From Vicia villosa (Eukaryota > Streptophyta > Magnoliopsida > Fabales > Fabaceae), in contig NW_026705919.1 in NCBI RefSeq assembly GCF_029867415.1, positions 248,001 to 312,000 of the forward strand: 64,000 nt of DNA, written 5' to 3'. Both the position numbers and the translations under genes were made by a program. This document shows positions 1-12,652 of the stretch, in pieces (position 1 is the first letter of the stretch; each line of letters starts with the position of its first letter). The notes under the pieces are model-generated. The model was given only the letters and a program-made list of their open reading frames with translations. It was not told the DNA's origin and ran no database searches.

Positions 1-8
1 GAAGGAAT

Positions 9-200
9 TTGCCCTAAAGGATCCTTGGAGAGATTTTTCAAATCTCGACGTAACTGCCCCAGATTGGTTGAACTCAAGAGAGATTCCTCGACTTGACTGC
101 CCCAGATTGATCAAAGCTTGAAGAGATTTATCAACACGATTGCCCCAGATATGCTGAATTTGAGAGGTCAAACCTCGATTCAATTGCCCCTGATTAGGTA
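9..200. repeat. 43-44 bp degenerate minisatellite (about 5 units)
   Basis: A core like TGCCCCAGATT recurs at about 9, 53, 96, 139 and 183, giving spacings of 43-44 bp, with variable sequence between. It starts at the window edge and may continue to the left. It lies in element A and resembles the phrase CCCCAGCAG repeated in the 3' region of Ogre C. Confidence 0.65.
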
Positions 201-1838
201 CATATTACTAGAATCCTCAAGCTTTTCTTGATTTGAAGTCAAACAAACATGGAAACAACTTTACCACGCTCAACGGAGTCTTCAAACTCTTCCCCTCAGG
301 GTAATCAAAGAAAGCATTAACTATTCATGCCCAACGGAGTTTTTAGAGAATCTGTTCCTTGATAGTCAACATTTGAAATGATTAGCTTTTACTCCTCAGA
401 GTTCTCAAGTCTCTTGAACTTTGACATAGTCAAGTTACTCACTGATTCTCATCTTGAAATTTCTTTGATGTTAAGCAAATGTTTTGTATGCAAAATGATG
501 TTAATTCCAAGAATGATAATTCTAATGCAAAACCTATGTTAGTCTTGAAGTTTTAAAACTTTTTTATGAAATGAGGTTGCGACCTCTTGTGACTGAATCA
601 CTAGTTGACACAACCTTGATTTTTGCATATGGAAGATAAAGAAAACGTACGATACCAACATGGATATGTGTCACGCTTCATTGGGAGTCAGTTAAACGCT
701 ATCTCATCGGAGTGCGCTTTCAAAGTAAACCCTACTTCAATTAGGACTTTTAAGGGTTGTAATTTGGTCGGGTTCACGGTTTTTAGAAAACAAGGGATTT
801 TTAGGCTCAAAATTATTTGGTGCCACCCCCTTCGCGATGTTCTCCATTCCTAGGTTCAGTTAACTCGACACGAGTGCTCATCCCTCACAAGGAATTTGGA
901 ATGGATGAGGAATCAATGAGGTTATTCGGACATGGCGGTCGCTCACCTTTTATTCTTCTGATTCATTATCACACGACTTTGTTCTCGCTTAGCAATTTCA
1001 TCATCTTTTTTCTCATGCTTCTTTTGCCATTTTTCTTTTCATCCTTTTCTTCTTATATATTTTTTTTTGCTATTTTGTTTTTTTTTGAACAAGCCGTGTG
1101 ACCTCACATTATCTTTGATTCGTTGGAGGTGATTGCGACCGCCTCACTTCTTTGATTTGATGAAGGATTACCATTGTGGTATTATCATCTCTTGATCTCT
1201 TGATGGAATAAGGATAATCATTGCGGTTTTGACATTCCTCAACCTTTTGAAGGATAACCATTATTGTACCCTTAGATGCATACCCTTTTGGTGTGTTTTG
1301 AAAACTCGATCAAGTTAAATGAACACTACCCTACCCCAAGGTTAAAATAAGGGTTTTTATGGTTAGAAAAGAAACTCCTACTTCAAGGCTCAAAGGGGTT
1401 GTAGAGGGTCTATCTCCCTTATATCTCCGGTGTTTGGAGATTTAAAATAATGCCTGTACATCCTCAGTATGGTTTTATTCAAAAACACACGATTAGAGAT
1501 TTTGCATTTTTATTTTTCATCATTCTCCCTCAGCTTTCTGCCTAAGCAGGCGATTAGTAAAGTTGGTATCGTAATGCTAAAAACATTTTATGAGTGAAAA
1601 CGAATGGATTTCTTAAAGACAAACATAATCAATGTATTATGATTTTCATTCAGAAATTAACAAGTTTTTACATGCTATAAATTCTTAAACAAACAATGAA
1701 ATGTTACGAATGAGAATGCAATGAAGAATTGAATGGCTGCCATTGTTGAGGAGACTTGACTCCGTATGGACTTAATGATCTCGAATACTTTATGCAGTTC
1801 CTTCCAAACTCTTTAGATTACTTCAAAAGAAAACCCCA

Positions 1839-2383
1839 ACGAAGTCACCCAAGAGTTGTAAAATTTTGCCTCACTTTAGGGATTCGAGCAATGCGAGTGA
1901 TGCAATGCTCAAGATAAGAATACGTCTTGCTTATCCCTCAATCGAGAGCCCCAAGTATAGTTTCTAGAGTAGTAGTTGCCATCACAAATGGAAGTACCTT
2001 GCATGGTCATCTAATTGAGGAGATCTACTTGTGGTGAAGAAGACTCAATACACGAATCTTAACCAACTCTAATTCCGACAAACGGGGAAGTAATTGGGCA
2101 CAGGGCAATAGAATCACATCAATTTGTTTCTCATATTCATTTTGTCTTTGTTAACAAGTGAAAGCCACTTAGAAGGAAATTATGAGAAAAGGAAGTTGAG
2201 ATATGAAGTAGAAACTTGAGAATGAGAAGTTTCGTGTAGAACACCTCTGATTACCACTTGGAAGAAGATCCTGACGAAGTCACCCAGGAATTTGTAATGC
2301 TTTAAGGGATTCGAGCAATGCGAATGATGCAATGCTCAAGATAAGAGTACGTCTTGCTTATCCCTCGATCGGGAGCCCCAAGC
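1839..2383. repeat. Direct repeat pair of about 115 bp
   Basis: 1839-1955 and 2274-2383 are imperfect copies about 435 bp apart. Both begin ACGAAGTCACCCA, contain GATTCGAGCAATGCG and ATGCAATGCTCAAGATAAGA, and end GAGCCCCAAG. They belong to element A and do not code. Confidence 0.8.
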
Positions 2384-3627
2384 AACTTCCACACATGTAC
2401 AAGAGATGATTATCACTTTGGCTTCAATATCCAAACCATTCAGAGTGAGAGTAAATGAGCCTTGAAATTCTTGATATCAGGCACTAGGCCTAAACCAACA
2501 AAGTATAAGTCAACGGAGTCGCGACTTTTTATGGCTTTCAATCTTTTCTCCAAGAGGTGGAACCTTTTGTCAATTTCAATAAAATTGGAAACTTTCAGAC
2601 TTCAATTTCCAAATTATTCTCATGATGTGTCTCCTCATTAACAATGATAGGAATCTCAACAATCAAACATTCTGATTCATAGGACCTTTTCTTGAGGTAA
2701 GATTAACATTTGCATTTGGCCTCTGAGGAACTTGTCTTAACTCTTCGTGTCTAAAAGAAAAACTTGAAGAGCCTCCATAGATTGATTCATGTTAATCCCC
2801 ATTTTTATTCTCATCTCAATCAAAACCCCACAGAGTTATTCCAATGTCAGCTTTCAGGCATATAGCGGTGAGAAGTCAACTTTGTTGCTAAAGTCAGAAC
2901 TTGAGTAGAAAGGGCCCCATAAGCTTCTGAGAGAACCATGAAATGCATGATAGTATGAATGCAATGTGTTTCATTTCCAAGGGATCTTAAAGTCTTTCCA
3001 CACACTTTTTCTTTTTCTTTTGCAATCACAACTTTATTTTGTATAGAGTATCCTTTCTTTCTTTTTTCTGCTTTTCTTTGGAAATAGACTTTAGGATCCC
3101 CCATAAATGAAGTGGGTAAAGCAATGGTGTTATGCAATGCAAAAGCATGGGATCAAGGTCCATATAATCTTAGTTACCACTGTGCAATCCTCTGAATAAC
3201 TGAAGTAAAACCTCTGCATAGGTCAAATGTCACAGGATCAAAGGTTCGACGCCTTTTTGAATACCAGAATATCAAGCATCATAAGAACAGACCAAATAAA
3301 GGTCCGACCTCAAATATGAAGAGCCAAAGGTATGTAGGAGTCAAGGTTTCCTGTCCCACCCCAATCTCACAGGTATGTAGTCTAGACACGGACAAGTGGT
3401 CCCTAATGGTCACTAGGGTCTACAGTTCCCATGGGGTACAAAGTGTTTGAAGCAACAAGCGTGCCAGACACAATGTTCCATGAAAGAACCTCGCCCAGTT
3501 GTGGTACCCCATGTCAAACTTGATCATAGCAAGCGCTACAGGAGTCAACATGAGCATCCACGCTAAAAGAAACAAACAAAGGATAGGATCGACTCGCTAG
3601 GAATGGACCAGCACAAGTCTATCAACA

Positions 3628-3645
3628 TCCCCAGCAGAGTCGCCA
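3628..3645 (-). other. Primer binding site, tRNA-Arg type, of element A
   Basis: On the minus strand this reads TGGCGACTCTGCTGGGGA, the sequence complementary to the 3' end of tRNA-Arg that primes Ogre elements. A 2-bp spacer separates it from the LTR end at 3648. The same 15-base core is present at 30197-30211 in Ogre C. It fixes the strand and the LTR boundary of element A. Confidence 0.88.
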
Positions 3646-3647
3646 GC

Positions 3648-6600
3648 TGTCGCACGCTCGCGAAAAAATGAACAGAGTCGCCACCAATATATATATCCCA
3701 TAAGGGAAAGGAATATCAGAAATCCTAACAAAGGAAGGAACAGGGTCTTGCTACCAAAGAATCTAGGTACGGGAGTCGGTTACGCAAGGGGAAGGTATTA
3801 GCACCCCTCACGCCCATCGTACTCGATGGTATCCACCTATGTTTGTTTCTATCTAAAGGGTGTCTAATGTCTAAAACCTAAATGCAAATGCATGCAAAAG
3901 AAATGCGGGGAAAAGAAGGAATTATTTACAAGTGTGCTCGTTCAAGCCCCGCGACTTGATGCCTACGTATCCTTTTCAGGAATCAGAGCGCCGTAGTTCG
4001 GCTCAAGATTTTCTGTTTAGTTTTGTGTTTTTTAGTTGGGCGGAGTTAACATTCACGCTCTTGCATAAGGGACGACCTACGATGCGTACGAGCGGAAATA
4101 ACATTGCCCTTAAGAAAAGAGATGAGAGAGAGATTTTGAGTGTTTCGAGGAAATCCCTTAAGCAAGGGAAACTCGAGTTACTTTTTGGTTGGTGTTTTTT
4201 AGAAATTGGGAACTTACGCTCGAATGGTTCCCTTAAGCAGATGGAGATCCAAGCACTCGAATGATTCCCTTAAGCAAGGGAGATTCAAGCTTCCATTCCC
4301 TATTTAATGATTTTTCACTTTTTTATTAATGTTTTTTTAAGTATTTTCTTTGTATTTTTTAAAGGGGTTTTATTTTGAATATTTTTAGGTGTTTTAGTGT
4401 TATAAAAAGAAAAGAATGAAAAAGAGGGAGACTAGCCTAATTTCTAAGCCTAATTGTTATTGTTGTTTACAAGTCTAAATCCTAATGTTAACATGGTGAC
4501 TAAATTCTAAAAGGAGCATTAAAATGATATTAACAAAATAGGCCAAAAATATGGCCAAAAGCTAGCAACAAAATCACACAACAATTATACAAACGATAGC
4601 ATGAAAATAGTATAAAAGATAGAGAAAATGGTTCAAGTATTAGTGCAAAATTAAACTAAAAAAACTATTGTTTTTATGGGTTTTCTATGAAGGAATTACC
4701 CTAAAAGAAACTACAAATTAAACTCTAAAAAAACCTAAAATCTATCAAGTTTTAATTGATTTTACAAGCCTTTATTATCTAAGAATATGATACTAAACTA
4801 TATGATAAAAGACCTAAATTTAATATGGAAAAAATGTGATCAGGGGTGTATGATAATGAAAACGGTGGTGCAATTCAGAAAATATGCGCTGGCCCAAACA
4901 GAGGAGGCCCAGAGGTTTCTTTGTTATCTAAAAAAACACAAGGGGTGCGCTGGGCTACAGGGTGTGAGATTAGCAATTCAGTAGCATGCCTAAGCATTGA
5001 TCCATCAGATTTTATTTCAAATTTTATTAAAACGAATATAACAAAAATTAAAAGAAAAGAAAAAAAGGAATTAAGGTTTTAGTTGTGACGATTCAGCTTT
5101 CGATCAGACTCACCCCTTCTCATTCTTTCACTCTCGCGATTTCCGGCGGAGACACCACCGCCTTTGCCGCCGTCTCTAATCTCCCTCAATCAACTCAACT
5201 TAAACATAAACCTAACCTAAAATTACGCCCCGAGCTTAATCCTACCGTCAATTTCTCATGAGGAGCGCGCAAACGTCCGGATCGAAAAGGGGGGAGGATG
5301 AACCCCAGGTCTAACAAACTCACAAATTCAAGCTGAAATAAGGGAGACAAACGGAACCTGATTGATGACCGGACATGGAAGAGATAGAAATCCAGAGAGG
5401 AGAATCCGCTTGGAGCTATTGGCGAAATAAACGCACACGAAAGCAATGAAACACTCCGATTCTAGGTAATTTTAGTTTCTTGAAATCTTCAGATTCTTCT
5501 TCGCCTTCTTCTTCTACTATCTTCTTTTTTATGCTCTGTTTTTGTGAATCATTGTTGTTGCAGTGAGTTGAGAGAAAGTGAGGATGAGAATTAAACCGAG
5601 GAAGGTTGCAAGATTGAAGGAGGCTAAGCTCTACTCCATTGAAGCTCAATCAAAGACTTCAATGGAGTCTTTGGTTCTGAGCATATAGTGGTGAGGATTG
5701 AGGGAGAGAGAGAGTTCTGAGAGTGGAGAAGGTGGAGTGAGATTGATGATTGGTGAAGATTATGGAGAGTTTTGAGTGTGGGTGAAGAGGATGATTGGGG
5801 GTGGAAAATGAAGTGAAGAATTGAATTGTGGAGGGAGGTTCCGTTATATAGAAGTTGAGAGAGTGAGGTTCGATAGAGCTTGGTCTGGATTCAGGGTCGG
5901 AGTTAGTTATTGACAGGCTCGGATTCTGTTAGGTTTGACTCAGTTTGTTGACTCAGCCCAACTCAGTGAGTGAAGTTAGTTAAAGTCTCTTTTTTTTATT
6001 CAGAATGTTAGTTATTTTTTAAGAGGTAGTTAGTTGGATTTCTGTTTTGGTGGTTGGTTTGACAGTTAGGAAATGGTTAGAAGGTTGTTAGGGAAGTGGA
6101 AGGTTGAGGTTTAGGTGGTTATCAGTTGTTGAAAGTTTGTTAAAAATTCTGTTACTCTGTTATTGAAGTCGGTTATGACAGTTGGGATTGGTTAGGAAAG
6201 TTGGTTTTGAAACTAGTTACTGAGTGTCATGAATGATGTATGTTGGTTTAGTTATTTTGAAGGGTTTAATGGTGTACAGGGCTGCAACGTATCTATTTGT
6301 GTGTATGCAAAACTGAGTGCAAAACTGGTTGAGTTTATTAATGGAATGTGCAGGTCTGATGAGTATTTCTGGAAGTCAATCACTACTCTGTTTTTTCTGT
6401 TATAGGTTTGAAAGGTGGGAAATTGTTAGGGATTGGACAGTTAGTCAATTATAGTGAACACTGTGTTGATAATTTTCTTGAATTATTATTTGCCTTTTCT
6501 GTTAGTAGTGAATATGTATGGTTTTTCTGAATGTTTGCCTTCTTGTTTATGCAGGTTCAAGCTTGATGTATGAGGGCCAAACAATGGAAGTGGATAGTGA

Positions 6601-8111
6601 AGTCATCAAGATAAAGACGAAAGCGGAGATGGGTTCGAGGGTTTGAAGAGCATAATCCCACATTAGATTGGGTGAAGCTTGCTGGGCAAAAACAGTTGGT
6701 AAGTTGACTGTTTGGCTTTGATGTAGCTACGTGCATTGAGTTTTGTAGTGTTTCAAAATTCCATTAGGATGTGCTGAGCTGGATTCGGTTAGTTACCGAC
6801 TTGTGGGAACCATTGAAATGGATCTTTTAGGTTTTGACAAATAGGATGAGATGGAAATTGATTATGGGTGAGATCATTTATGAATTATGGTTTAGTATCT
6901 GTTATGTGAGGTATAGGGCTGAATGTAAATGTTAGTTAACAAATGAACTGAAGTTAGAGAAGTTAGTTTGAAGTTTGGTTTTCTGGTTTTTGTTGGAACT
7001 GTTATGAACTGATCTTCATGTATGTTATGTTGATTTTCAGGCAGTCATGGTTTAATTTGAATGTGAAGTGGTTATGTTGTGTTTATGTAAACTCTCTTTT
7101 GGCTTGTATGAGGTTATATGGATTTTGATGATGAAGTAGCAGCATGGTTTAGTTTGAATGTGAAACGGTTATGTGCTTTTCTTTATGTGAACTCTGCTTT
7201 GGTGTACTGGCATGCTGAAAGTGTTTGAATCGGTACCGTTTTCTCTTTTGCAGGTTGAGCACATGGTTACTTGGGACGGTTGAATGGATCTGCTTGGTTC
7301 TAAAATGTGAACATGACGAAGGCAGCATGTCGGTCCAATGATCATGGGAACAAAAGATGTATCTATGTCAAGAAAGCTTGAAGATTGAAATAGCAAAGTG
7401 GGAATTGGGTCTAGAATAGGATTAGGATATATTTTCTTTGGAGTGTAATGGTGCAATGACTTAGAATTAATTTTGTGTAATTGTGGATGAACTTTGAATG
7501 GTGTAACGGTAATTGGAATTGAATTAATGTATAGATCGACTGAACTTGGACTTTGGGTGAAGGGATTTGAAATGAATGTATAGACACTTGAATTTTGTAT
7601 TGACTTGTATCTCAACCAAATAAGGACGAAGTTTTACCTCTTTTTTTCTAATTTTAATGAAGCCGCTTAATTACCTTAATAATCTCCACAATATCCACAA
7701 CATTTTGCCAATATCCTTCACTGAGAAATCCAAGCAGATATTAATTGACCCATACAATTCGCACCACAAGTGAACACCAATAGAGCCCCAATTTATGAAG
7801 ATAATGAGATCTTGCCTAATAGCATCCAACAGAGGAGAGAAAAACCCAACTTCTTGTATTATAGATAGCAATAGAGAACTGTTACTCAACAAGACCCTTG
7901 ATCCTAATACCTTGGATACTTGTTTTGATGGATGCAATTATAAGGAAGTAAATTCTGATTCTTGATCCTTAATTCAATGATCCTTGATCCCAATGCCAAT
8001 TATTGATTAATGATGCATGATGTGTTAAATGACCTAGTGGAGGTATGCAGATGAAATGCGAAGCTAAAGCCAGTTAGAAATTAAAGGGTAGGACAAATTT
8101 GAGGTATGACA
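3648..8111 (-). repeat. 5' LTR of Ogre-like element A (4464 bp)
   Basis: Read on the minus strand it begins TGTCATACCTC, like the LTR start of Ogre C (TGTCATACCCT), and ends GTGCGACA two bases before the primer site. The right boundary is exact: from 8112 onward the sequence matches chromovirus B LTR sequence beginning at 16031, so A was inserted into the 3' LTR of B. The part 5850 to 3648 includes a transcript-like stretch rich in pyrimidines and two small open frames (5195-5446 and 5416-5649) that I do not recognise and take as chance. Compared with C the LTR is a different subfamily. The second LTR is outside the window. Confidence 0.82.
5843..5850 (-). promoter_or_regulatory. TATA box of element A LTR
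   Basis: The minus strand reads TATATAAC, followed by a pyrimidine-rich stretch (CCTCCCTCC, then CTCTCTCTCC further on) typical of a plant transcript start. It would divide the LTR into a U3 of about 2.26 kb and an R-U5 of about 2.2 kb. This is a prediction from sequence only. Confidence 0.55.
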
Positions 8112-9194
8112 CATATATATTAATATCATTCAATCATAATTCCATCACCATCATATAGAAAACATACACGAATTTACACCAATCATCATCCTCAATAAGA
8201 AATAGCATACATGTATTTCCATCATTCTAAAACCAATCAATCATCATCATATAGATTATTCTATAAAGTTCGTTTAGCTCGAAACGGCACATCAAACGGA
8301 CTAACAGTTAAAAAGTTATGCATTGTTACACTTTTAAAAAAAGTCCCAAACATCAACAGCACGCGGCGCCAGCTTGGTTCGCGGCGCGAACTGAGCGTTC
8401 CAAAAATCCTTGGCTCTCTGCCAAGCTATTCGCGGTGCAAACACCTGTACCGACGCGAAACGAGAAAAAGTTACGCCTTTGCGGCGCCAACACGGGTACG
8501 CGGCGCGACCTGTGCGTATCACAACTTCCTGGCATTCTGTCCACCTGTTCGCGGCGCCAAACCTATGCACGCGGCGCGAACTGGCGATTTCAGAAACCCC
8601 AACCTGCAGAAAACAACATTCTACACATTCCAAACTCACCCAATTCATACCAACACGAACCTAGGGAAGTGGAATGCACAAACAACACAAAATACAACTC
8701 ATAATACATCAATCACGCATCAATTGAGACCATAACAACACAGACATCATGGATTCAAACATAGGGATCAAACATCATACAATTTGACTCAATCCCTAAA
8801 TCTATCATATGACTCAATCGACCCGAATTCTACATCTATTCAGTATTATCAACCCCTAACCCGATAATAGATGATAATCAGACAAGTCCCCCCTTACCTT
8901 AGACAAATTTCTTGGTTCTTGGTCTCTCCCTCTACCGTTCTCCTTCACGTTCCTCGTTCCCAACTTCTGTTCTTTCACGTTCTTTCTTTGTTTCCCCAAA
9001 TCCAAATGTTTTATAAAAACAATAATAAAATTAGTAAAAGGATTATTAAATCACCCCCTTCTTTTACTATTTCTTCATATGACCCAAATGCCATAAACCA
9101 TTATTTATTCATTATTTTCACAAAATCCTTAATAATTCTAATTATTAATTCAATATTCCAATTAAATTAATATTAAAATTATACGGGCGTTACA
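8112..9194 (-). repeat. 3' LTR of chromovirus B, truncated by element A
   Basis: Matches 16031-17126 of the 5' LTR nearly base for base, with small indels such as a 12-bp ATAATACCACTC-type insertion in the right copy near 16622. It lacks the roughly 800 bp corresponding to 15227-16030, which must lie beyond element A. The end at 9194 is the TGTAACGCCC terminus on the minus strand, next to the polypurine tract. Long open frames here (8211-8735 and others) are accidental frames in the GC-rich palindrome array. Confidence 0.9.
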
Positions 9195-9207
9195 ACTCTC
9201 CCCCACT
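9195..9207 (-). other. Polypurine tract of chromovirus B
   Basis: On the minus strand this is AGTGGGGGAGAGT directly before the LTR start TGTAACGCCC. It primes plus-strand DNA synthesis in LTR elements. It overlaps the stop codon of pol by two bases. Confidence 0.85.
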
Positions 9208-11956
9208 AAAAGAGTTTTCGTCCTCGAAAACATACCTCAAGCAAAGGTTTCGGATACGAATCCTTCATCTGACTCTCTAACTCCCAGGTAACGTTTCCAT
9301 CAGCTGGTCCTCCCCCAGCTACTCTGACTAAAGCTATTTCTTTACCCCGCAATTGCTTCAGTCTTCTATCTTCAATCCTCACAGGCAACGTTTCAACTGT
9401 TAAATTTTCTTTAACCTGTACATCATCCACTTGGATCACGTGGGACGGATCCGAAATGTATTTCCTCAATTGAGACACATGAAATACATCATGCAAGTTG
9501 GCAAGCATCGGCGGTAACGCAATACGATATGCCACTTCTCCCACTCTTTCAAAAATTTGAAATGGTCCAATAAATCGCGGAGTCAACTTCTTTGACTTCA
9601 AAGCTCGACGAATACCCGTCATAGGAGTAACCTTCATAAACACATGATCCCCCTCTTGAAACTCAAGTGTCTTCCTCCTTTTATCATAATAACTTTTCTG
9701 ACGACTCTGAGAAGCTTTCATCTTCTCTTGAATCATCTTAATCTTCTCCGTAGTCTGTTGTACAATTTCTGGTCCAATCACAACACTCTCACCAGCTTCG
9801 TACCAACACAGTGGAGTTCTACATCTCCTACCATACAATGCCTCAAACGGAGCCATACCTATACTCGAATGAAAACTGTTGTTGTAGGTAAATTCAATCA
9901 AAGGTAGATAACTATCCCAAGTACCTCCTTTTTCTAACACACAAGCACGTAACAAATCTTCTAACGACTGGATTGTCCTCTCAGTCTGTCCATCCGTCTG
10001 CGGATGATAAGCAGAACTCAACCTCAGCTTAGTACCCAAAGCCTTCTGCAAACCTTCCCAGAACTTAGACGTAAATCTTAGATCTCTGTCTGACACGATA
10101 CTCGAAGGAATACCATGCAGACTCACTATCTTCTCAATATATAATTGAGCCAACTTTTCCATTGGATAATCCATTCTTACCGGTATAAAATGTGCAGACT
10201 TCGTCAATCTGTCCACCACGACCCAGATAGCTTCACAATTCTTAACAGTCCTCGGCAGACCCGAAAAAAAATCAATCGATATGCTATCCCATTTCCACTC
10301 AGGAATAAACATCGGTTGCATAAATCCAGATGGCTTCTGATGTTCAACCTTTGACTTCTGACAAGTCAAACAAGAATACACAAACTCAGCAATTTCTTTC
10401 TTCATTCCAGGCCACCAAAACAGCTTTCTCAAATCATGATACATCTTGGTAGCACCAGGATGAATACTTAATCCACTACGGTGTCCTTCTTCCAAAATAC
10501 GTCTTCGAAGTTCCGCAATATCAGGAATACAAACTCGGTCACCAAACCTCAGTATACCATTCTCGTCAATTCTGAATTCACCGCCTTTTCCTTGGTTAAT
10601 CAAAGTTAACTTATCAATTAACTCAACATTAGCTTTCTGACCTTCTCTGATTTCTTCAAGAATACCGCTAGTCAGCTTTAGCATACCCAATTTAACACTA
10701 GTAGGAGTACCTTCACACACCAAACTCAAATCTCTGAATTGTTCAATCAAATCCCATTCTTTCACCATTAGCATAGACATATGCAAAGTCTTCCTACTCA
10801 ATGCATCAGAAACGACGTTTGCCTTACCCGGATGGTAATTCAAACCAAAATCATAATCTTTGAGGAATTCTAGCCACCTTCTCTGCCTCATATTCAACTC
10901 TTTCTGATCAAAGAGACACTTCAGGCTCTTATGATCACTGAATACTTCAAATCTCGAACCATACAGATAGTTTCGCCACAACTTCAAAACAAACACCACA
11001 ACTGCCAACTCCAAATCATGAGTCGGATAATTCCTTTCATGCACTTTGAGTTGTCTCGACGCATAAGCGACTACTTGTTGATTCTGCATCAATACACCAC
11101 CTAAACCCATCAGTGATGCATCAGAATAAACCACAAATGATTCTGTCGGATTCGGCAAAATCAAAATAGGAGCACTAGTCAACCTCTTCTTCAGTTCTTG
11201 GAATCCTTCTTCACATTTCACATCCCAAATAAAGGCCCGACCCTTCCTGGTTAATTTAGTTAACGGCAATGCTAACTTTAAAAATCCTTCAATGAATTTC
11301 CTGTAATAACCTGCAAGGCCAAGAAAACTACGGATTTCGGAAACTGACTTCGGAGCTTCCCACTGAGATACAACCTCTATCTTCGTAGGATCAACAGCAA
11401 TACCATTCTTAGAAATTACATGTCCAAGAAAACTGACCTCTTCTAACCAAAATTCACACTTCGACAGTTTGGCAAAAAGTTGCTTCTCTTTTAACAACTC
11501 CAACACAGTTCTGAGATGTTCCGCATGTTCTTCCTCACTCTTAGAATATATTAGGATATCATCTATAAACACCACCACGAACTTATCGAGATAAGGATGG
11601 AAGATCCTGTTCATATATTCCATAAAAACACCAGGTGCATTAGTAACTCCAAACGGCATAACCGAATACTCATAATGCCCATACCTTGTTCTGAAAGCAG
11701 TCTTCTGAATATCATCGTCTTTCACACGAATTTGGTGATACCCAGACCTCAAGTCAATCTTACTAAACACACATGCTCCAACCAGCTGATCCATCAAATC
11801 ATCAATCCTCGGCAATGGATACCGATTCTTGATAGTAACCTTGTTCAATTGTCTATAATCTACACACAGCCTCATTGAACCCTCTTTCTTCTTTACCAGC
11901 AACACAGGCGCACCCCACGGAGAAACACTAGGACGAATGAATTTCTTCTCAAGCAA
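9206..11956 (-). CDS. pol: Chromovirus B pol: RT, RNase H, integrase, chromodomain-like tail (916 aa open)
   Basis: The frame is open for 916 residues. RT occupies about residues 5-250, with the catalytic FIDD at 130-133 (family form F/YxDD). RNase H follows at about 270-400, starting at YSDAS. Integrase has the HHCC zinc finger (H..H..CLTC near 500-535), the core with ISIDF, VSDRD and the glutamate in GQTERTIQS, then [10 protein letters not shown] and FHVSQLRKY. The C-terminal residues about 850-900, including [10 protein letters not shown], look like the chromodomain tail of Tekay-type elements, thought to steer integration to heterochromatin. The listed start is only the first codon after a stop; the same frame continues upstream into protease at 11960-12622. 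No key catalytic residue is obviously lost. Confidence 0.93.
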   Translation of the reverse strand: MLEKKFIRPSVSPWGAPVLLVKKKEGSMRLCVDYRQLNKVTIKNRYPLPRIDDLMDQLVGACVFSKIDLRSGYHQIRVKDDDIQKTAFRTRYGHYEYSVMPFGVTNAPGVFMEYMNRIFHPYLDKFVVVFIDDILIYSKSEEEHAEHLRTVLELLKEKQLFAKLSKCEFWLEEVSFLGHVISKNGIAVDPTKIEVVSQWEAPKSVSEIRSFLGLAGYYRKFIEGFLKLALPLTKLTRKGRAFIWDVKCEEGFQELKKRLTSAPILILPNPTESFVVYSDASLMGLGGVLMQNQQVVAYASRQLKVHERNYPTHDLELAVVVFVLKLWRNYLYGSRFEVFSDHKSLKCLFDQKELNMRQRRWLEFLKDYDFGLNYHPGKANVVSDALSRKTLHMSMLMVKEWDLIEQFRDLSLVCEGTPTSVKLGMLKLTSGILEEIREGQKANVELIDKLTLINQGKGGEFRIDENGILRFGDRVCIPDIAELRRRILEEGHRSGLSIHPGATKMYHDLRKLFWWPGMKKEIAEFVYSCLTCQKSKVEHQKPSGFMQPMFIPEWKWDSISIDFFSGLPRTVKNCEAIWVVVDRLTKSAHFIPVRMDYPMEKLAQLYIEKIVSLHGIPSSIVSDRDLRFTSKFWEGLQKALGTKLRLSSAYHPQTDGQTERTIQSLEDLLRACVLEKGGTWDSYLPLIEFTYNNSFHSSIGMAPFEALYGRRCRTPLCWYEAGESVVIGPEIVQQTTEKIKMIQEKMKASQSRQKSYYDKRRKTLEFQEGDHVFMKVTPMTGIRRALKSKKLTPRFIGPFQIFERVGEVAYRIALPPMLANLHDVFHVSQLRKYISDPSHVIQVDDVQVKENLTVETLPVRIEDRRLKQLRGKEIALVRVAGGGPADGNVTWELESQMKDSYPKPLLEVCFRGRKLF

Positions 11957-11959
11957 TTC

Positions 11960-12652
11960 TTATAATTGTTTCTTTAGTTCAGTCAACTCAAACAACGACA
12001 TACGATACGGTGCCATCGACACTGGACTAGTTCCCGGAACCAAATCAATAGAAAACTCTACTTCTCTTTCTGGTGGAAATTCATTCACATCTTCTGGAAA
12101 AACTTCTGGAAACTCACATACCACTGGTAATTCGCTACTCGCCACTTTATCTTTCAAACCCACCAGTGCAAACAACATAAATACAGTTGCACCATCTCCG
12201 ATAGCCTTATTCACCTGTCTAGCTGTCATTTCTAGATTCTCAGAACTAACCTCTTCAGGAAAAATTACCGTCTTCGCAAAACAGTTGATATGAACATGGT
12301 TGAATTCGAACCAGTTCATTCCCAGGATTACATCGAGTTGTTTCAACGGAAGGCACACTAAGTCCATCCCGAATTCTCTACCAAAAATGTCAACCGGACA
12401 ATTCAAGCATGCAAACGAAGTAGGTACTGAACCCGACGCAGGAGTGTTAATAACCATACTTCCATTTATTTCAGATATTTCCAAATTCAACCTCTTAGCA
12501 CAATCCAAGGAAATAAAAGAATGAGTCGCTCCAGTATCAATAATCGCAACTAAAGGTGTGCCAAGAATAAAACACGTACCTTTAATTAGTCTATCCTCCG
12601 GAGTAGTCTCTGATCCAGACAAAGCAAAAACCTTTCCTCCAGCTTGATTTTT
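11960..12652 (-). pseudogene. Chromovirus B protease and RT-linker, ended by an in-frame stop
   Basis: An aspartic protease with the active-site triplet DTG in IIDTGATHSFIS, the flap region, and ILGMNWF near the end of the fold. It continues toward RT with CEFPEVFPEDV and a VPGTSPVSMAPYRM-type linker that normally runs straight into the RT. A TAA at 11960-11962 separates it from the RT frame, which resumes in the same phase at 11956. Upstream it is cut from gag by the solo LTR; the reading frame is still recognisable up to the insertion point. Confidence 0.9.

Larger units (their letters stand above)
1..3647 (-). mobile_element. Internal region of minus-strand Ogre-like element A (partial, non-coding)
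   Basis: This stretch lies downstream, on the minus strand, of a tRNA-Arg primer site and a 4.46-kb LTR, so it is the leader side of an Ogre/Tat-type Ty3 element that runs off the left edge. In Ogre elements ORF1 normally begins within about 1 kb of the primer site (in element C of this window it begins 793 bp after it). Here 3.6 kb pass with no ORF above 100 codons in the element sense, only a 96-codon frame at 2847-3137 that resembles nothing I know. It holds short minisatellites and dispersed repeats resembling the 3' untranslated region of element C. I infer a non-autonomous or internally deleted derivative; an unusually long leader is the alternative. Confidence 0.6.

Noticed and set aside
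2847..3137. 96-codon frame as the ORF1 of element A
   Set aside because: Too short, no similarity to the Ogre ORF1 at 31004-32440, and low complexity.
5100..5650. Captured host gene fragment in the LTR of A (coding-like GC-rich stretch with CCGGCGG and two small frames)
   Set aside because: It lies just where R-U5 of the LTR is expected, the frames are short and resemble no protein; a database search would be needed to reopen this.
8211..8735. Overlapping open frames of 60-174 codons, repeated at 16130-16667
   Set aside because: They lie in the GC-rich palindrome array of the B LTR, occur in several frames and on both strands, and match no protein family.
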